64,000 nt of DNA from the NCBI GenBank assembly GCA_963922205.1, contig CAWUHX010000281.1:310001-374000 (forward strand). The letters are read 5' to 3'. Within the stretch, counting starts at the first letter, position 1; every line of letters starts with the position of its first letter. The stretch is from Romanomermis culicivorax (taxonomy: Eukaryota; Nematoda; Enoplea; Mermithida; Mermithidae). This document shows positions 20,995 through 33,000 of this stretch, one piece after another. A program made the translations under genes and the position numbers. The notes under the pieces are model-generated. The model did no database searches and had not been told where the DNA came from. It was given only the letters and a program-made list of their open reading frames with translations.

Positions 20995-21195
20995 AATGCT
21001 AGGTGAGGGGCTGGAACCCTTGATATTCTACGTACAAGGCAGGTGTGCTTTGGGTTGGCTATCAAGCCACCAGCATGGTTTAGAAATTGCAGTTGTAGTG
21101 GTGTTGGTGAGTGCGGGGCATGGTGAGTGAATGACAGCCAGACGCACCACAATGAATCTGCCCCTTCCAGGAGGAAGAGCCCCTGGTGGAGAATC
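20995..21195 (-). repeat. tRNA-derived SINE, minus-strand copy
   Basis: In reverse it reads ACCAGGGGCTCTTCCTCC, then GTGGTGCGTCTGGCTGTCAT, CACTACAACTGCAATTTCT, a tRNA-like A-box remnant (GGCTTGATAGC) and GGGTTCCAGCCCC as B-box remnant. Confidence 0.6.
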
Positions 21196-22083
21196 CAATG
21201 TCAGGTGCCCAAATGTCAGAGAGTCAAAATCCTTTTCGTATTCGATTTTGGAAATTTCCTGTAAAATGTATCCAAAATTTAATAAAATTTTGTACGTTCT
21301 TCTTTTTTTGCTTGTGTTCACTTGCCGAAGCATTATCTTTCCCAAGGAACAGAAATAACATATATTTTCAAAATCATATTATTTCAATTCAAATTTTTTT
21401 ATAACACAAGCCATATTAAAACATCGGCTTATCTTACCATTATCCAAACTCTCTTCAACACAAATACATTCACTCTTGGTTTATAATCTAGACAGCCAAA
21501 GGTTCAGAGGATTCGGCTTTCAGGCATCCTTCTTACCTGAGGGTAGGACCTACCATCTATGTCCGACCGTGAGTACCAGAGGAAAAATCTGGTGGAACTT
21601 CGGCTAGCAGGCCGACCACTCGCCCAAGAAACGCTGGTGCAGAGACAATGGAGACGAATGCCAAAATCCATCAATGTGGAGATGTTCACAAGATATCCAT
21701 TGACAGTAGTGGTAGACTCCTTGACTTCACAAATAGGCAACTGGGAAGTCACTGGTGGTTTTAAGGGCCTGAGTGTCACCAGGCGTTTTTAATTTTGTTC
21801 GAATGGACAAATTTTTTTATTACTCGTAATATTATCGTTTTATCATCAAGCTAGGAATTGGGTAACATTTGTGGCCATTGGCCCGTGTTTTACTCAAACA
21901 ATAATTTATTTGTATTTGAGTTCGATTTCACTCTGATTAGGACGTCGATGGGGCAGCAGGGCGCCAAGTAGATGCCACAGGTAGGTTAACATTATGGCGC
22001 TTTATTGCATCAGTTGAGTGATGCTCACGGGGACCTCCTCACTTTTCCCTCCTGACAGGAAAGTCCTGTTTTTGCATGGGATG
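21196..22083. other. No gene recognised
   Basis: A 77-codon frame at 21559-21792 contains no recognisable domain and is mirrored by a similar-length frame on the other strand, so I do not call it. The remainder is AT-rich. Confidence 0.3.
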
Positions 22084-22769
22084 ATTCCAGAGGGTCAATT
22101 CCTATGGCCTTTGATCCTCTATTATTAGTATCCTTCTACTTCTGAAGTTCTTTGTAGTTAAAGTGGGTTCAGTTTTCACTAGGTAACTGAATGTTTTTAT
22201 ACGCTTTGCATTATTCTATTTTTAGTCAAAACATGAAATGGTGGGTGAAGTTTTGCATAGCACCCACCACAAAGGTATTTTTGACGTTTTCACATTGTAT
22301 TCTTAGTTTGTCGTTTTTCTTAGAGAGTGGAGCTTGTCTCTCTGAGTTTGAATAAATTTTTATGTTTCCCTTTTTCTATTTTATCACCCTGAGTATTACT
22401 TATTTTGATTTGGGCTAAGACTGAGGTGGTGACTCTCACAGCTACAGTTTTTCTATTAAGGGCTGTGCATGGATATTTTCCATTTGACCATGAGTCAGAG
22501 TTTTGTGCATGCTCACACCATTGTTAGTGTTTTTGACATTTACATTTGTTGTTTAGATTTTTTTTCGGTTTCATTTCAATAACGGTGTTCTGCTTACCAT
22601 CTAGTCTAGTCGACCTGTGCCGAGAGTCTCTTCCCCTATTGGCAGTTCCTGTGGATTCCCAGTGAGCCCTTAACTTTGTCAGTCCAGTTAGCGTCAGGGT
22701 TGGAGTCAAGTCAGGAATCTTCCAAGAACCCCAGAGAGGTTATCAGAGGGCATACAGACCACAATTCCA
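22084..22769 (+). repeat. Diverged copy of LTR family E
   Basis: Starts at CCAGAGGGTCAATTCCTATGG and ends near GAGGGCATACAGACCAC, matching the ends of the intact solo LTR at 48497-49327 (AGAGGGTCAATTCCTCTG and GAGGGCATAGGAGCACTC). Internal matches include GATCCTCTAnTTATTA, AAGTTTTGCATA and CCAAGAACC. It is much more diverged and shorter than that copy. Confidence 0.55.
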
Positions 22770-22794
22770 CATAAATCGATGTGGACGGCACATC

Positions 22795-22965
22795 GGAAAA
22801 GTAATGCTTGGTGAGGGGCTCAAACCCTCAATCTTCTGTATGCAAGTCAGAGGTCCTGCCCTGTGAATTGCACTATGTGAGCCACATGCATTGTTCAAAA
22901 ATTGCGGTTGAAGTGGTGAGTTGAGTGATTGAATGACAGCTGCCCGCACCACAAAAAGATGTTTT
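22795..22965 (-). repeat. tRNA-derived SINE, minus-strand copy
   Basis: In reverse it has the head GTGCGGGCAGCTGTCATTCA, CAACCGCAATTTTTGAACA, then GGCTCACATAGTGCAATTCA (A-box side) and GAGGGTTTGAGCCCC (B-box), a good tRNA-like order. Confidence 0.65.
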
Positions 22966-23423
22966 TCCCCCATTGGAACATGTAAAATGTGTGATATTGA
23001 TAACAATTATGCTTGTGGCAATGATCGTTTTTTCATCATTATTCTAAATTATCGTAAATTATGCATCATAATTGAAAAAAGTTGAATTGAGCAAAGCAGG
23101 CACAGCAGTAATATAGAAGCTACACTCCATGGAAAATGTATAGGCAACTTCATAGCTCCAGTGTTGTACAAATAATCAAACCTTGCTCATAATTTTCAAC
23201 TCACCCACATAATACTACTATGATGTTGGCACATGGTGATTGGTACGAGCATTCCACACTACATGTAGAACATACGAAAATCGTCAGCATTATAATGTTT
23301 GCTCAGTGATCTACCATATTTTCCAGTACAGAGCTTAATTTCGTGGACACGTAGTCGATCATTCTTTCATATAGGAGTTAGAATCGTACAGACTGTATAA
23401 CATTTTTTTCAATTTTGGAGAAA

Positions 23424-26400
23424 ATGGACATCAATCCTCTCAACAATGTTATCCTCGATCAACGAATTGATATTCCGATAACGAAACATTTCGAACAATA
23501 TCCGGTCAATGATTTCCGCAAAGATTTCTTTACTTCTGACGTCCATAAAATTTATCATATTCATTTCATTATCGGTCTTTTAACTTCCATCGCCAGCAGT
23601 AAAGGAACGTTCAAGAATATTTTCTTTAGACGAGTTGGCAACAAAAATTTGCGTATATTTGTGGTGCAAGGTGAGAAAATCATTTTCCATAATATTTTCT
23701 ATGAATCCAACACCGATGGAGCTTTGCATACTGTGACAGAATACGAAAAGTATTTCCTAAGAAAGGCTATGAAACATTCGAAGTTTATCACTGCACCAAA
23801 TAAGAATTTTCAAAATTTTGAATACTTGGTCAAAATTGTTCCGAAGAATCACGAACAAAGTGTTGAACATTTCACGATGCGTTTGGAAATGGTAGATGAA
23901 CATCAACATTTTACGCCAAAGCTAACAGCACAAGCACAAAATGAGCTAACAGCACAAGCACACATGCAGATAGTAGTCAGCAATGAAAAATTATTCCGAG
24001 AAATCTATGGCAAAAATCAGTTTACCATCCAATCATTGACAAAAATTACAGATTCTACACTCGCGCATTGGAGTTTAGAAGAATTTTCCTATAATGAGCC
24101 AATAGCCAAAGCTGGTCTGTCCCAGGGATTCATATTTAAAACCCTACCCAATATATACTACAACATTTTACGCCAAAGTCCTTTGCCTATTGTATCTTAC
24201 AGGGATGGTGCCCTGTCTATGTGTTTACCAGAAAACAGCTTGCGCAATAGTTATGCTTTATTTACTTTCCCGCCAAAAAGAACTGTCGGCTATCATCTAT
24301 TGTTGGGAGCTAGAAGGAAAGATATCACGATACATGAGATGAATATTCAAATCATGAACGAAAATCGAAAAATTGATGCCAGATATGTTAAACTGAGCTT
24401 AGAAAATATTCTCGAGGATATGAGCAATGAAGTTTTGGCAAACATGGATGTTACAACTTCACGAGAATATTCTGAAATAATCAGGAATTTTTTTAAATTA
24501 CATGGGGTGTTCAGTACGGAACAATTGAAAGCTTTTTCACTTGGACTGTTTAGAACAGTGCCCGCTGCCCATACGTCCATATCTGTTGGATTAGCCAATG
24601 GTCTGCTCAGATCCATGATATTTGAACACAATGATGTTGAAATTTGGATCACTTTCGATGCAGCGAGTAAGAAAAATCCTGGAACACTGACTAAAAACAC
24701 TCCTCAATGTGACATCTTACAACTCAACTTTGAGCCTGGATTTGAAATTTCTGTATCAATGGTATCCAAGTCTGATCTGCAACCAGCACAGCCTTTCGAA
24801 GCACATGGTCATCTCGAATTCAACAACATTCTTCAAAAAATGGTTAGTGGTTCACATGACGTGCCACCGCTTGACACAATATGGAAACTGCAGTCTACTC
24901 TAGATAGCTTGATCAATAAGATCAGGCACATTCCTGAGATATATTCGAACCTTCATATGTATTTTGCTGGAATGGCATCTCACTGTTGTGTATGGCGGTA
25001 TAAGGAAACATCGGAATGGGAGCATCAAGATGGAGAGCTATTATATCCAGTTTGGAATGGAAATCTTATCAAACAGGTTTCTTTCAAGTTTCATAATAGA
25101 AGGCATGATGCTGCTCGTTCCATCCTGGCCCCTGGACGATTTGAACCGAGCTATTCCATGAGCATAGCCTACAATGCTGACACTGATGAAATATCTATCC
25201 TTGGATTAGACCAAGAGACACAGCAGTACACAACCGATGGTGTCGCAAAAATTTGCACTTCCCGAAGAAGAAAACGCTACAGTTTTTCGGTTTGTTCTTC
25301 AATCGAGAATCAACACGAAACCAAATATAATAAAGAGGATGATAGTTTCAAAATTGGAGATGAACAAGTGAAGAAGATGATAATGATGAAAGATGCCAAA
25401 CTCAGAGCGCAGTTGGAAAAAGTGTACGAGATATCCGGCAAAATACAACTGGCATTTGTGGGCAGAGATTTAATTGGTGATGCAGTTCGGGGTGATGTTG
25501 AAGGATTGGTCAGGGATGGGCTTTTCTTTGGTGGCATTACTTTGGCGCAAAAGGCTGGAGATGTGGCCGCAATGTATGGAAAATCTGTAGGAAGTGTGGG
25601 CATCACTTCTGCTGGCCTTTGTTTACCAAATCTAGCCTTTGATGCATATATGGCGTACCAAATGATTCAGCAGATAAAGCAGAAGGATACTATCAATGCC
25701 GTCAGCACTGGAGTATATATTGCAATTGATGTGGCCAAGTGCGTGTTGGAAGCAATGGCTGTATTCGGCTTAATCACACTAAATCCTTGGATCATTCCTG
25801 CAATGGTTATCACTAATGTTGCTATACTTATTGGCCAGAATATCTACGATACAGTCAAAAAAATTAAAGAAATCGATCACATTGTTCACCTCTCGACAGG
25901 TGAATACACGTACGAATTTGTGCGAGAATTTTTGAAAATGGGCACCGATCCATACATTCAACATCTGGCAGATGAGAAACAAGCCAATGAACAAGTAGCT
26001 TCCCGATTATTCGAAATTTATCCAAATATGAAACGTTTTGTAGTAAGTGCAGCCATATATGATGAACACAAAAGCATTACGTTCATTGACGACAATCGAA
26101 TTGATTTGACCAGGATAAGTTCTATTAAAGCAAAAAGTAGAGCTATGCCAGAAATGAAAAAGAACAGAATGTACTATTGTGCCATGAGCCAAGAGCCCCA
26201 TTCACAATCTTTATTCCAGAAGATAGTCAATGTTATTATGTACTCAAGCATTTGGGGGATTTTGCAGTCAATGACACATAAAGAAATTGGACAAGAATTC
26301 CATGACTTCCAATGCCTTAATGCATTTGGAGTTTCGACAGCTGATGCTCAGCATTCCGAAAAAACCATGTTCCTTTTATTTGATGGTATAGATAACGTTA

Positions 26401-28004
26401 ATGGATTCCCATATGCATCCAATGTATTCCACATTGGAAATGGCTCCAAGTTTATCCGAGGTGGCGACTGTGATGATTATTTCAAAATAATAGCCGAAAA
26501 TGTCAATGGTTATTTCGATGGTGGAGATGGTTATGATACACTGGATTTGAGTGAATTTGGTTCCAATCATCCTTTGACCATAGAAGGCGACACTGCTGTA
26601 GAATGGTCGACTGGTAAATTGGAAAGTTTTCAAATTTCAAATATTGAGAACATTATTGGACGTAAACATTTCTCTGATTATATATTAGTATGTAATCAGA
26701 GTAGAATAGATCTGGCTGGAACGAATTATGGTCTTGATGAGGTAGCAATCAAGAATGATGGAAAAAATGATTGCACGGCCCCAACAAATTTGACAATCTA
26801 TTTGCGAAACACAACTAATGTCGTGTGCTATCATCCAGAAGCCAAAGTAACGTATCTAGTGATGCAGGAAAGTGTTGCTATAGTCGAAGCTCACAATGGA
26901 TCACATCATTTCTACTTTCAAGGTCTGGAACTGATTGATATCACAGTGGTAGGCTTTGATGATGATACGCTACTTTTAAAATATGGTGGAAAAGAAGCTA
27001 ATGGTACTCTGCTTGTTGATAATTTATCAAATGTCAGTATGGAATTTGATGATGGCGTGAAAATCAAATCTTCAGGCAATAGCCTAGTTGCACATTTGGA
27101 GAGAGCAGAATCTTTATTCGATGTTATAGAAAAATATGAAAAATTCATAGAAAATAATAAATTCGTGACATTGGTGGCTGAAACAATGCAAGGAACAGTC
27201 ATTCTTCATCAGAGTCGACGCTCAATTGAAATGAGCGGCACAAGAACAAATATGAATATCATAGTCAATGGTGACAAACTCGATGCTGACCTAATAGGTC
27301 ATGTTAATGCAAGCAATTATTTCCTTGTATTTGGTGAGCAGTTGGATTGGTCGCAAGTAATTGATTTGAAAATCTACACTCAGAACATGGCTGCATTTAT
27401 AGACTTGCATCAAATGGCTAGGTCGATACACGAAAAAACTGATGGTGAATACGGTTTGCATGTTTTGGCTAAAAGATCACCAGATGATAATGCAAATATT
27501 GAACTTCAAATCCAAGCAATGCCGAACAAAGATGATATGGCCACCATCGATTTGGGCAAAATAACAGTCATGAATGGCATTAAGAATATTGACAAAATCA
27601 TCATCCATTTTTACAATACAAATTTGTTGAGTTTAGTTGATGAGAATGTAGAAGAAGTAATGCTCGGCCAATCAGTGATGCATAAATCAGAGTCGATAAT
27701 TACCATATTACCAGGCCAACTTGATTTTTACAGTAAACTTCTTGTCGACTGTAAGGCGGGTGAAGAATTTGAGCCATTTTTTGTCAATGGTACTTTGATG
27801 CTCACTAATTTAGCATCTCATCAGACATCGGTGGAGAACGAAGATCAAATGATGACCATTTTCTTGTACGATTTCAAACTCTACAAAAACAAATATCGAA
27901 CTATCGATTTGGTTTTCGAAGATAAGACGTTGAAATTAGATGATTATGTTCAAATGTTGAATGATATTGAGAGCATTGATGCTTTTTGGAATAAGCTAGA
28001 CTAA
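23424..28004 (+). CDS. Large single-exon RTX-like protein with hydrophobic hairpin, possible bacterial-origin gene
   Basis: The first ATG is at 23424 (the frame is open a little further back, without an ATG), giving 1526 residues and no intron. N-terminal 600 residues: unrecognised, no obvious signal peptide. SRRRKRYS near residue 614 is a furin-type basic site. Hydrophobic segments cover about 695-745 and 755-810 (ITLNPWIIPAMVITNVAILIG), separated by a short charged stretch. Residues about 1010-1080 read GGDCDDYF, FDGGDGYDTLDLSEFG and SNIENIIGRKHFSDYIL, a degenerate hemolysin-type (RTX) Ca-binding pattern of the kind in bacterial secreted proteins. The last 450 residues look beta-rich with several N-glycosylation sequons. 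Cytotoxin-like architecture (cleavable N-part, membrane-inserting middle, repeat C-part) is inference. A young 24-bp tandem duplication lies at 23920-23967. Confidence 0.7.
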   Translation: MDINPLNNVILDQRIDIPITKHFEQYPVNDFRKDFFTSDVHKIYHIHFIIGLLTSIASSKGTFKNIFFRRVGNKNLRIFVVQGEKIIFHNIFYESNTDGALHTVTEYEKYFLRKAMKHSKFITAPNKNFQNFEYLVKIVPKNHEQSVEHFTMRLEMVDEHQHFTPKLTAQAQNELTAQAHMQIVVSNEKLFREIYGKNQFTIQSLTKITDSTLAHWSLEEFSYNEPIAKAGLSQGFIFKTLPNIYYNILRQSPLPIVSYRDGALSMCLPENSLRNSYALFTFPPKRTVGYHLLLGARRKDITIHEMNIQIMNENRKIDARYVKLSLENILEDMSNEVLANMDVTTSREYSEIIRNFFKLHGVFSTEQLKAFSLGLFRTVPAAHTSISVGLANGLLRSMIFEHNDVEIWITFDAASKKNPGTLTKNTPQCDILQLNFEPGFEISVSMVSKSDLQPAQPFEAHGHLEFNNILQKMVSGSHDVPPLDTIWKLQSTLDSLINKIRHIPEIYSNLHMYFAGMASHCCVWRYKETSEWEHQDGELLYPVWNGNLIKQVSFKFHNRRHDAARSILAPGRFEPSYSMSIAYNADTDEISILGLDQETQQYTTDGVAKICTSRRRKRYSFSVCSSIENQHETKYNKEDDSFKIGDEQVKKMIMMKDAKLRAQLEKVYEISGKIQLAFVGRDLIGDAVRGDVEGLVRDGLFFGGITLAQKAGDVAAMYGKSVGSVGITSAGLCLPNLAFDAYMAYQMIQQIKQKDTINAVSTGVYIAIDVAKCVLEAMAVFGLITLNPWIIPAMVITNVAILIGQNIYDTVKKIKEIDHIVHLSTGEYTYEFVREFLKMGTDPYIQHLADEKQANEQVASRLFEIYPNMKRFVVSAAIYDEHKSITFIDDNRIDLTRISSIKAKSRAMPEMKKNRMYYCAMSQEPHSQSLFQKIVNVIMYSSIWGILQSMTHKEIGQEFHDFQCLNAFGVSTADAQHSEKTMFLLFDGIDNVNGFPYASNVFHIGNGSKFIRGGDCDDYFKIIAENVNGYFDGGDGYDTLDLSEFGSNHPLTIEGDTAVEWSTGKLESFQISNIENIIGRKHFSDYILVCNQSRIDLAGTNYGLDEVAIKNDGKNDCTAPTNLTIYLRNTTNVVCYHPEAKVTYLVMQESVAIVEAHNGSHHFYFQGLELIDITVVGFDDDTLLLKYGGKEANGTLLVDNLSNVSMEFDDGVKIKSSGNSLVAHLERAESLFDVIEKYEKFIENNKFVTLVAETMQGTVILHQSRRSIEMSGTRTNMNIIVNGDKLDADLIGHVNASNYFLVFGEQLDWSQVIDLKIYTQNMAAFIDLHQMARSIHEKTDGEYGLHVLAKRSPDDNANIELQIQAMPNKDDMATIDLGKITVMNGIKNIDKIIIHFYNTNLLSLVDENVEEVMLGQSVMHKSESIITILPGQLDFYSKLLVDCKAGEEFEPFFVNGTLMLTNLASHQTSVENEDQMMTIFLYDFKLYKNKYRTIDLVFEDKTLKLDDYVQMLNDIESIDAFWNKLD

Positions 28005-28127
28005 TGAAGTCTCTCATATTAGAATTTTGTTAGGTTGCGTTTTCTAAAGTTGTTCTAGATTGTGGGTTGAAGTTGTAAAATATTTGGTCAATTTATACAT
28101 GCTGTGATTTTAAATGTTGCTAAATCC

Positions 28128-28149
28128 AATAAAAGTGCATTGAAATAAA
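28128..28149 (+). terminator. Polyadenylation signals of the RTX-like gene
   Basis: AATAAA occurs at 28128-28133 and again at 28144-28149, about 125-145 bases after the stop, followed by a T/G-rich stretch. This is a normal eukaryotic 3' end and argues that the intronless gene is expressed by the host. Confidence 0.65.
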
Positions 28150-28821
28150 TATTTGTCGCCATCTTTGTATTTTGTCAGCTCCTTATATCGAATTTTGAAA
28201 AATACAGAATAAAAGAAAAAATCGCATTCTTCATTTCGGTACGTGGAAGATTTCTAGTAATATTAGTGAAATAACTCACTTATCTGGTATAAAACTATTG
28301 TCCTGATTAATCTGTATTCGTTTTTATATTTTATTGAACAAAACCTCATCAATGAATTATTCCATGAACAAAATTTTGAGTCTAGGACCAATATGTGAAA
28401 TTTTAAGCAAAAAATACAACTCACTTGGAGAAAACAGCAACACAAATAATTAGATCATTTCTTTGCAGTACAGTATACTCGGCTCTCAATCTCCCTGCAT
28501 CATGCACCTGAGAACTTTGACCTCTATATTAATTTTTAATCATCTGTACAGTCTAAAACTTTTCCAGTACTCATGTTTTAACTGTTTTCAATGCTGCTAA
28601 CTGCATACGAATTCAGAAATATTCAGTTGCTTCAGAAACTCCTTTTATCACATTTCTGAAAAAAATTTTAAATCATCAGATCGCAAGATTCCCTCAGAAA
28701 ACTGCAATGTGAAACAGTGACTCCGAAAATTCATCAGGCAACTGATCCTCATAGATTTTCATTAAAAACAGTCATTGATCTGCTAATTATTATACTTCCT
28801 GATCAACTTGATCTAATCCAG
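28150..28821. other. Intergenic, start of satellite-like repeats
   Basis: No gene. From about 28690 the sequence begins to resemble the satellite unit described next (ATCAGATCGC, GATCTGCTAATTATTATACTTCC), but more diverged. Confidence 0.35.
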
Positions 28822-29079
28822 ATTAAAAACTTTCGGACATCAGACGACATGGAAAACAATACCCAGCGACTGCTCTGCATCGAATTTCCTTCGAAAAATA
28901 AGCATCATCTGCTAATTTTTATACTTCCTAATCAATTTGATTTGATCTAGATAGAAAATTCGCAGACATCAGATCACAGTGAAAACAATACCCAGCAACG
29001 GCTCTGCATGGAATTTAGTCAAAAACAACTGTTGATCCACTAATTTTTTACTTCCGGATCAATGTGATTGGATCCAGAT
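28822..29079 (+). repeat. Satellite, ~127-bp unit, left of the LTR element
   Basis: Two units (28822-28948 and 28949-29075) share GACATCAGA, AACAATACCCAGC, GGCTCTGCAT/GCTCTGCATCGAATTT, and a tail of the form ACTTCCnnATCAAnnTGAT. A diverged unit precedes them, and the array resumes at 38385 after the LTR element. Unit boundaries fall at AGAT. Confidence 0.75.
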
Positions 29080-29980
29080 TGTAACGACCAGATTTGTGTG
29101 AGGTACTTTACTTCTAACCAATCGGTCGATACGGCGGGGACAAATAACGGGACGGTGGCGCGGGCGGTACGGTTACAATAACAACGGATGATCGACGGTC
29201 GCTTGAACGTGGACAATAAAACGCGTTTCGATTTATAATACGAACGGGGGCCTCGGTTTAAGTTGCTTTTGGAAAGTCGGCCGCTTGCAAATGTATAAAA
29301 AGACGGGGCGGACGCGGAGGTCAAAAACGTAAAATCACAAGAATAAGAAGAAGGCCTAAATCACGCTTTGCTTCTTCTTTTATACGGCAATTTTGGCCAC
29401 TCCCTGGGCGTCGCGGGAGGTCGAGCTTCTGTCCATCTTCTTTCGCCAATCGTCGTTTCCTGCTATGCTTTTTATGCTTACTTAATTACGCCTCTCTAAC
29501 GCTTTTCTGGTACCGTATGCTTTCTGTGCTTTGCTTGCTTTCTACGGTGGGCTTGGCCACACCTCTGTGCTTCTGTGCATGCTTCCTGTATCGGTTTCTC
29601 TGTATACACATGTTTTGTGGGGCCGCCGCTACCGCTACACTTGAGACTACTGTACGGCGGGGCTTCTACGTATTTTACTATGTGCAGGTGTTGTTTACGA
29701 TTTTTACGGGGGATTACGGTAGCTCTGGAATGTGTAGTTTTAGTGTAGGTTCTAGGGGAACAGCTGCCCTTTGTGCAAATTAATTAGGGCGTCTTAATTG
29801 GGCTACCGGGGTGTGAACGGATCAAAATAAAGTACTTCACGTAATTTTGTAGGAATGTTTGGGTGTGAATCCCAGACACCCTTGAGACGATAAAATGTGA
29901 AAATAAAATAATATCTAATAAATGTCTATTACATACAGTATGCTACATATTTACAGTACTGCTTTAGCAGGTACGTTACA
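29080..29980 (-). repeat. 3' LTR of the element (901 bp)
   Basis: Nearly identical to 37484-38384; ends TGTAACG...CGTTACA are inverted as in retroviral LTRs. A satellite AGAT repeat abuts its left end. Frames of 80-140 codons exist on both strands in both LTRs but show no domain and are probably not genes. Confidence 0.95.
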
Positions 29981-29991
29981 TTTCCCTCCTT
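29981..29991 (-). promoter_or_regulatory. Polypurine tract
   Basis: On the minus strand AAGGAGGGAAA directly precedes the 3' LTR (TGTAACG). It is the plus-strand primer site for reverse transcription and lies about 20 bases after the integrase stop. Confidence 0.8.
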
Positions 29992-30011
29992 CCAGAGTTG
30001 AACATCCTCAT

Positions 30012-33000
30012 TCAAGGCTTTCGAGGTTGAGGAGGGGTGGCGGTAGATTCGTTAGCTGCTTTCCGAGGGTAGAAAGGGGTTGTCTCGTTGACATGCACCG
30101 TAAATGTAATATTCTTATGGGGGTGTTTAAGTGTAACGTTGGGGTACATGAAATTTGTAACTGTATAGGGCCCGTTTTGGCGAGGGAGGAATTTCGGAGT
30201 CAACCCTTGTTTACACGAATGATTTTTATAAAGAATAAGATCACCTGCCTTGTAATGTATGTTCTGTGCATGCTTGTTATACTGACGGGTATAGTGGGCT
30301 TGGGCTTTTTGCAAACTTTTCTGCACGGTTGAGAGTGCTTCTGTAAAATGCGATTTTACACGAAGGGCGTAATCGTCTAAATCAACCATGTAGGACGTGG
30401 GGAAAAAGTTTAAGGCTGCGTCTGATGGCAGATTAGCTTGCCTACCGTGGAGTAATTCAAATGGGGGATACGAAGTGCTATCATTTTTGTGAATGTTGAT
30501 CGAAAAAACGGCATATGGGAGATAAGTATCCCAATCAGTGTGATTTGAATTGATGTACATGCGGATACGGGTGGCTAAGGTTTGGTTGCAACGCTCAACT
30601 TCCCCATTGGCAATGGGATGGTATGGGGTGGTATGAATTTTCTGAGTGTTGCATAAACTAGTGATCCGTGAGAAGAGATCGGATACAAAATCGGAGCCAC
30701 GATCACAATGGATGATTTTTGGGGACCCATGACGGCAAACAATTTTGGTTACGAATAGCTTGGCAATAGTGGCTGCAGTGATGTCAGGGGTCGGGAATGC
30801 CTCTACATACTTTGTGAAATAATCGATGAAAACGACAATGAATCAATTGCCGTCTTCAGTGAGGGGTAACGGTCCCATGCAATCAACACCGACTCTATCA
30901 AATGGGCCAGTCGGCTGAATTGGTACCAAATTTGCATGTATTTTGTGTCGAAGACCTTTCTGGGTCTGGCATGGGTGGCAAGTTTGGCAGTAACATTTGA
31001 TATCACGGCTCATTTGGGGCCAAAAATATTTTTGTCTGAGCAAGTGTAAAGTTTTCCGGGCAGCAAAATGACCTGTGAATTTGCTGTCATGATGTGAGGC
31101 AATGAGTTGCTGGACCTGTGATTTGGGGATGTATAGTTTTGCCTGTTTGTCGACTATACGGAAGAGGATGTTTTGATGCACTGCGAATTTGATCAGAGTA
31201 AGGGGGTGTTTTTGGGCAATTCTTGCTAAAATACTTTTGACAGTTGGGTCAGTGCGTTGGAGTTCGGCAAAGTTTTTCTGTTGCTCTTCTTGTTCAGTTG
31301 CTTCGGCTTCAAGAACAGAATTGATGGTGGATATTTCGGGACGGGTTTCTAATTGCTCAATATCAAAGGATTGCTTTGCTGTCTGTGAGGGGAATCGAGA
31401 AACTGCATCTGCGTTGCGGTTAGCAGTGCCTTTCTTAGGTCGAATGTCTAGCTGAATACCAGAGAGGGCTAATCCCCAATGGGCAATGCGAGGGGACGGG
31501 TTTTCCTTTTGTAAGACTGCCTGAACTGCTGTATGGTCAGTGTGTACAATAACATGTTGCTGGAAAAGGTAAGGGCGGAAATACTTGACAAACTCAACTA
31601 CTGCAAGGGTTTCCAACTCAGTTATCGGGTAGTTGCGTTCTGCGGGCTTCAATGTGCGGCTCCCAAAAGCAATGGGGCGATCCTGACCTTTACTATCGAG
31701 TTGACTGAGAATGGCGCCGATTCCGAGTTTCCAGGCGTCAGTTTGCAAAATAAATGGTTTTGTGAAATCGAGATGCTGCATTATTGGGGCATGAATGAGT
31801 AATTCTTTTAGCTTGGTGAATGTGTTTTGCTGTTCGGGGCCCCAGGAAAATTCTGAGTTCTTTTTGAGTAGCAATGTGAGTGGGCTAGAAACTTGGGAGC
31901 AATTCGGGATGAATCTGCGATAATATGAGGGTAGGCCAAGGAATGACTTAACTTCTTTTGAGCTTTTGGGTGTGGGTATGTCATAAATGGCCTGTACCTT
32001 ATGGGGATCTGGTGAAATGCCTTGCTGGGAAATGACGTGGCCTAAGTATTGGACTTGGGGCTGGCAGAATTTGCATTTTTGTATGTTTAGCTTAAGGCCT
32101 GCTTGTGAGAATCAGGCAAGAATAGTGTCTAAACTTTCCAGCATTTGGGCATGGGAGTCTGCGAATACCAGAACATCGTCGAGATATACAAGGCATGTGT
32201 TCCATTGCAGACCCGAAAGAATAACATCCATTAACCTTTGGAATGTGGCTGGGGCATTGGTGAGTCCAAAAGGGAGGTAATTGAATTGATACTGGCCGGC
32301 TGAGCAAGTAAAGGCCGTTTTTTCTCTGTCTGCTTGTGCTATGGGAATGGAATAATATGCATTGGATTGGTCAAGGGACGTAAAATATTTCATTCCATGC
32401 AGGGTGTCTAGAATTTCGTCTATACGGGGCAAGGGGTAGGTATCTTTTTTGGTGACTTTGTTGAGGCCTCTAAAATCAATGCATAAAGGATGGCCTCCAT
32501 CTTTTTTGGGGACTAAAACTGTGTTGGTACACCAGGGAGAATTGCTTTGGCTTATGACACCTGCTGCTGCGAGTTGCTCAACTTCTGCTTGTATGATTTG
32601 CTTTTCTTTTGGGGAAGTCCGATAAAGTTGTCTACGTACGGGTTGGGAGCCATTGGTGTCAATTGTATGTGAAACAAGGGTGGTTCTACCTACATCCATT
32701 TTGGATTTAGCATATAATGTGGGATACTTCGATAGGGCGCGTAGGAGTTGCATTTTCTCGGTTTCTGTGAGGTCACTGGAGGCTAAATTAACATTTTCTT
32801 TTAACCATGTGAATGTATCAAAACGGTTGGGCTGGTTTTGCGTTGAAGGGGTTAGATTAGCGGGGGCATTTTGTTTTGGGATGAAACATGAGACTGTACC
32901 AATGCATGTTCCAGGGTAAAGAATTTGAGCTGTGTCTTGTGTGTTTAGGACTGATATGCGTATGCGACTGTTTTGATTTTCAGAGATACAAGCTGCGAAA

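Noticed and set aside
29040-29324. 94-codon frame in the LTR (also at 37456-37728)
   Set aside because: Identical because the LTRs are identical; it has no domain and runs from the LTR into unrelated flanks.
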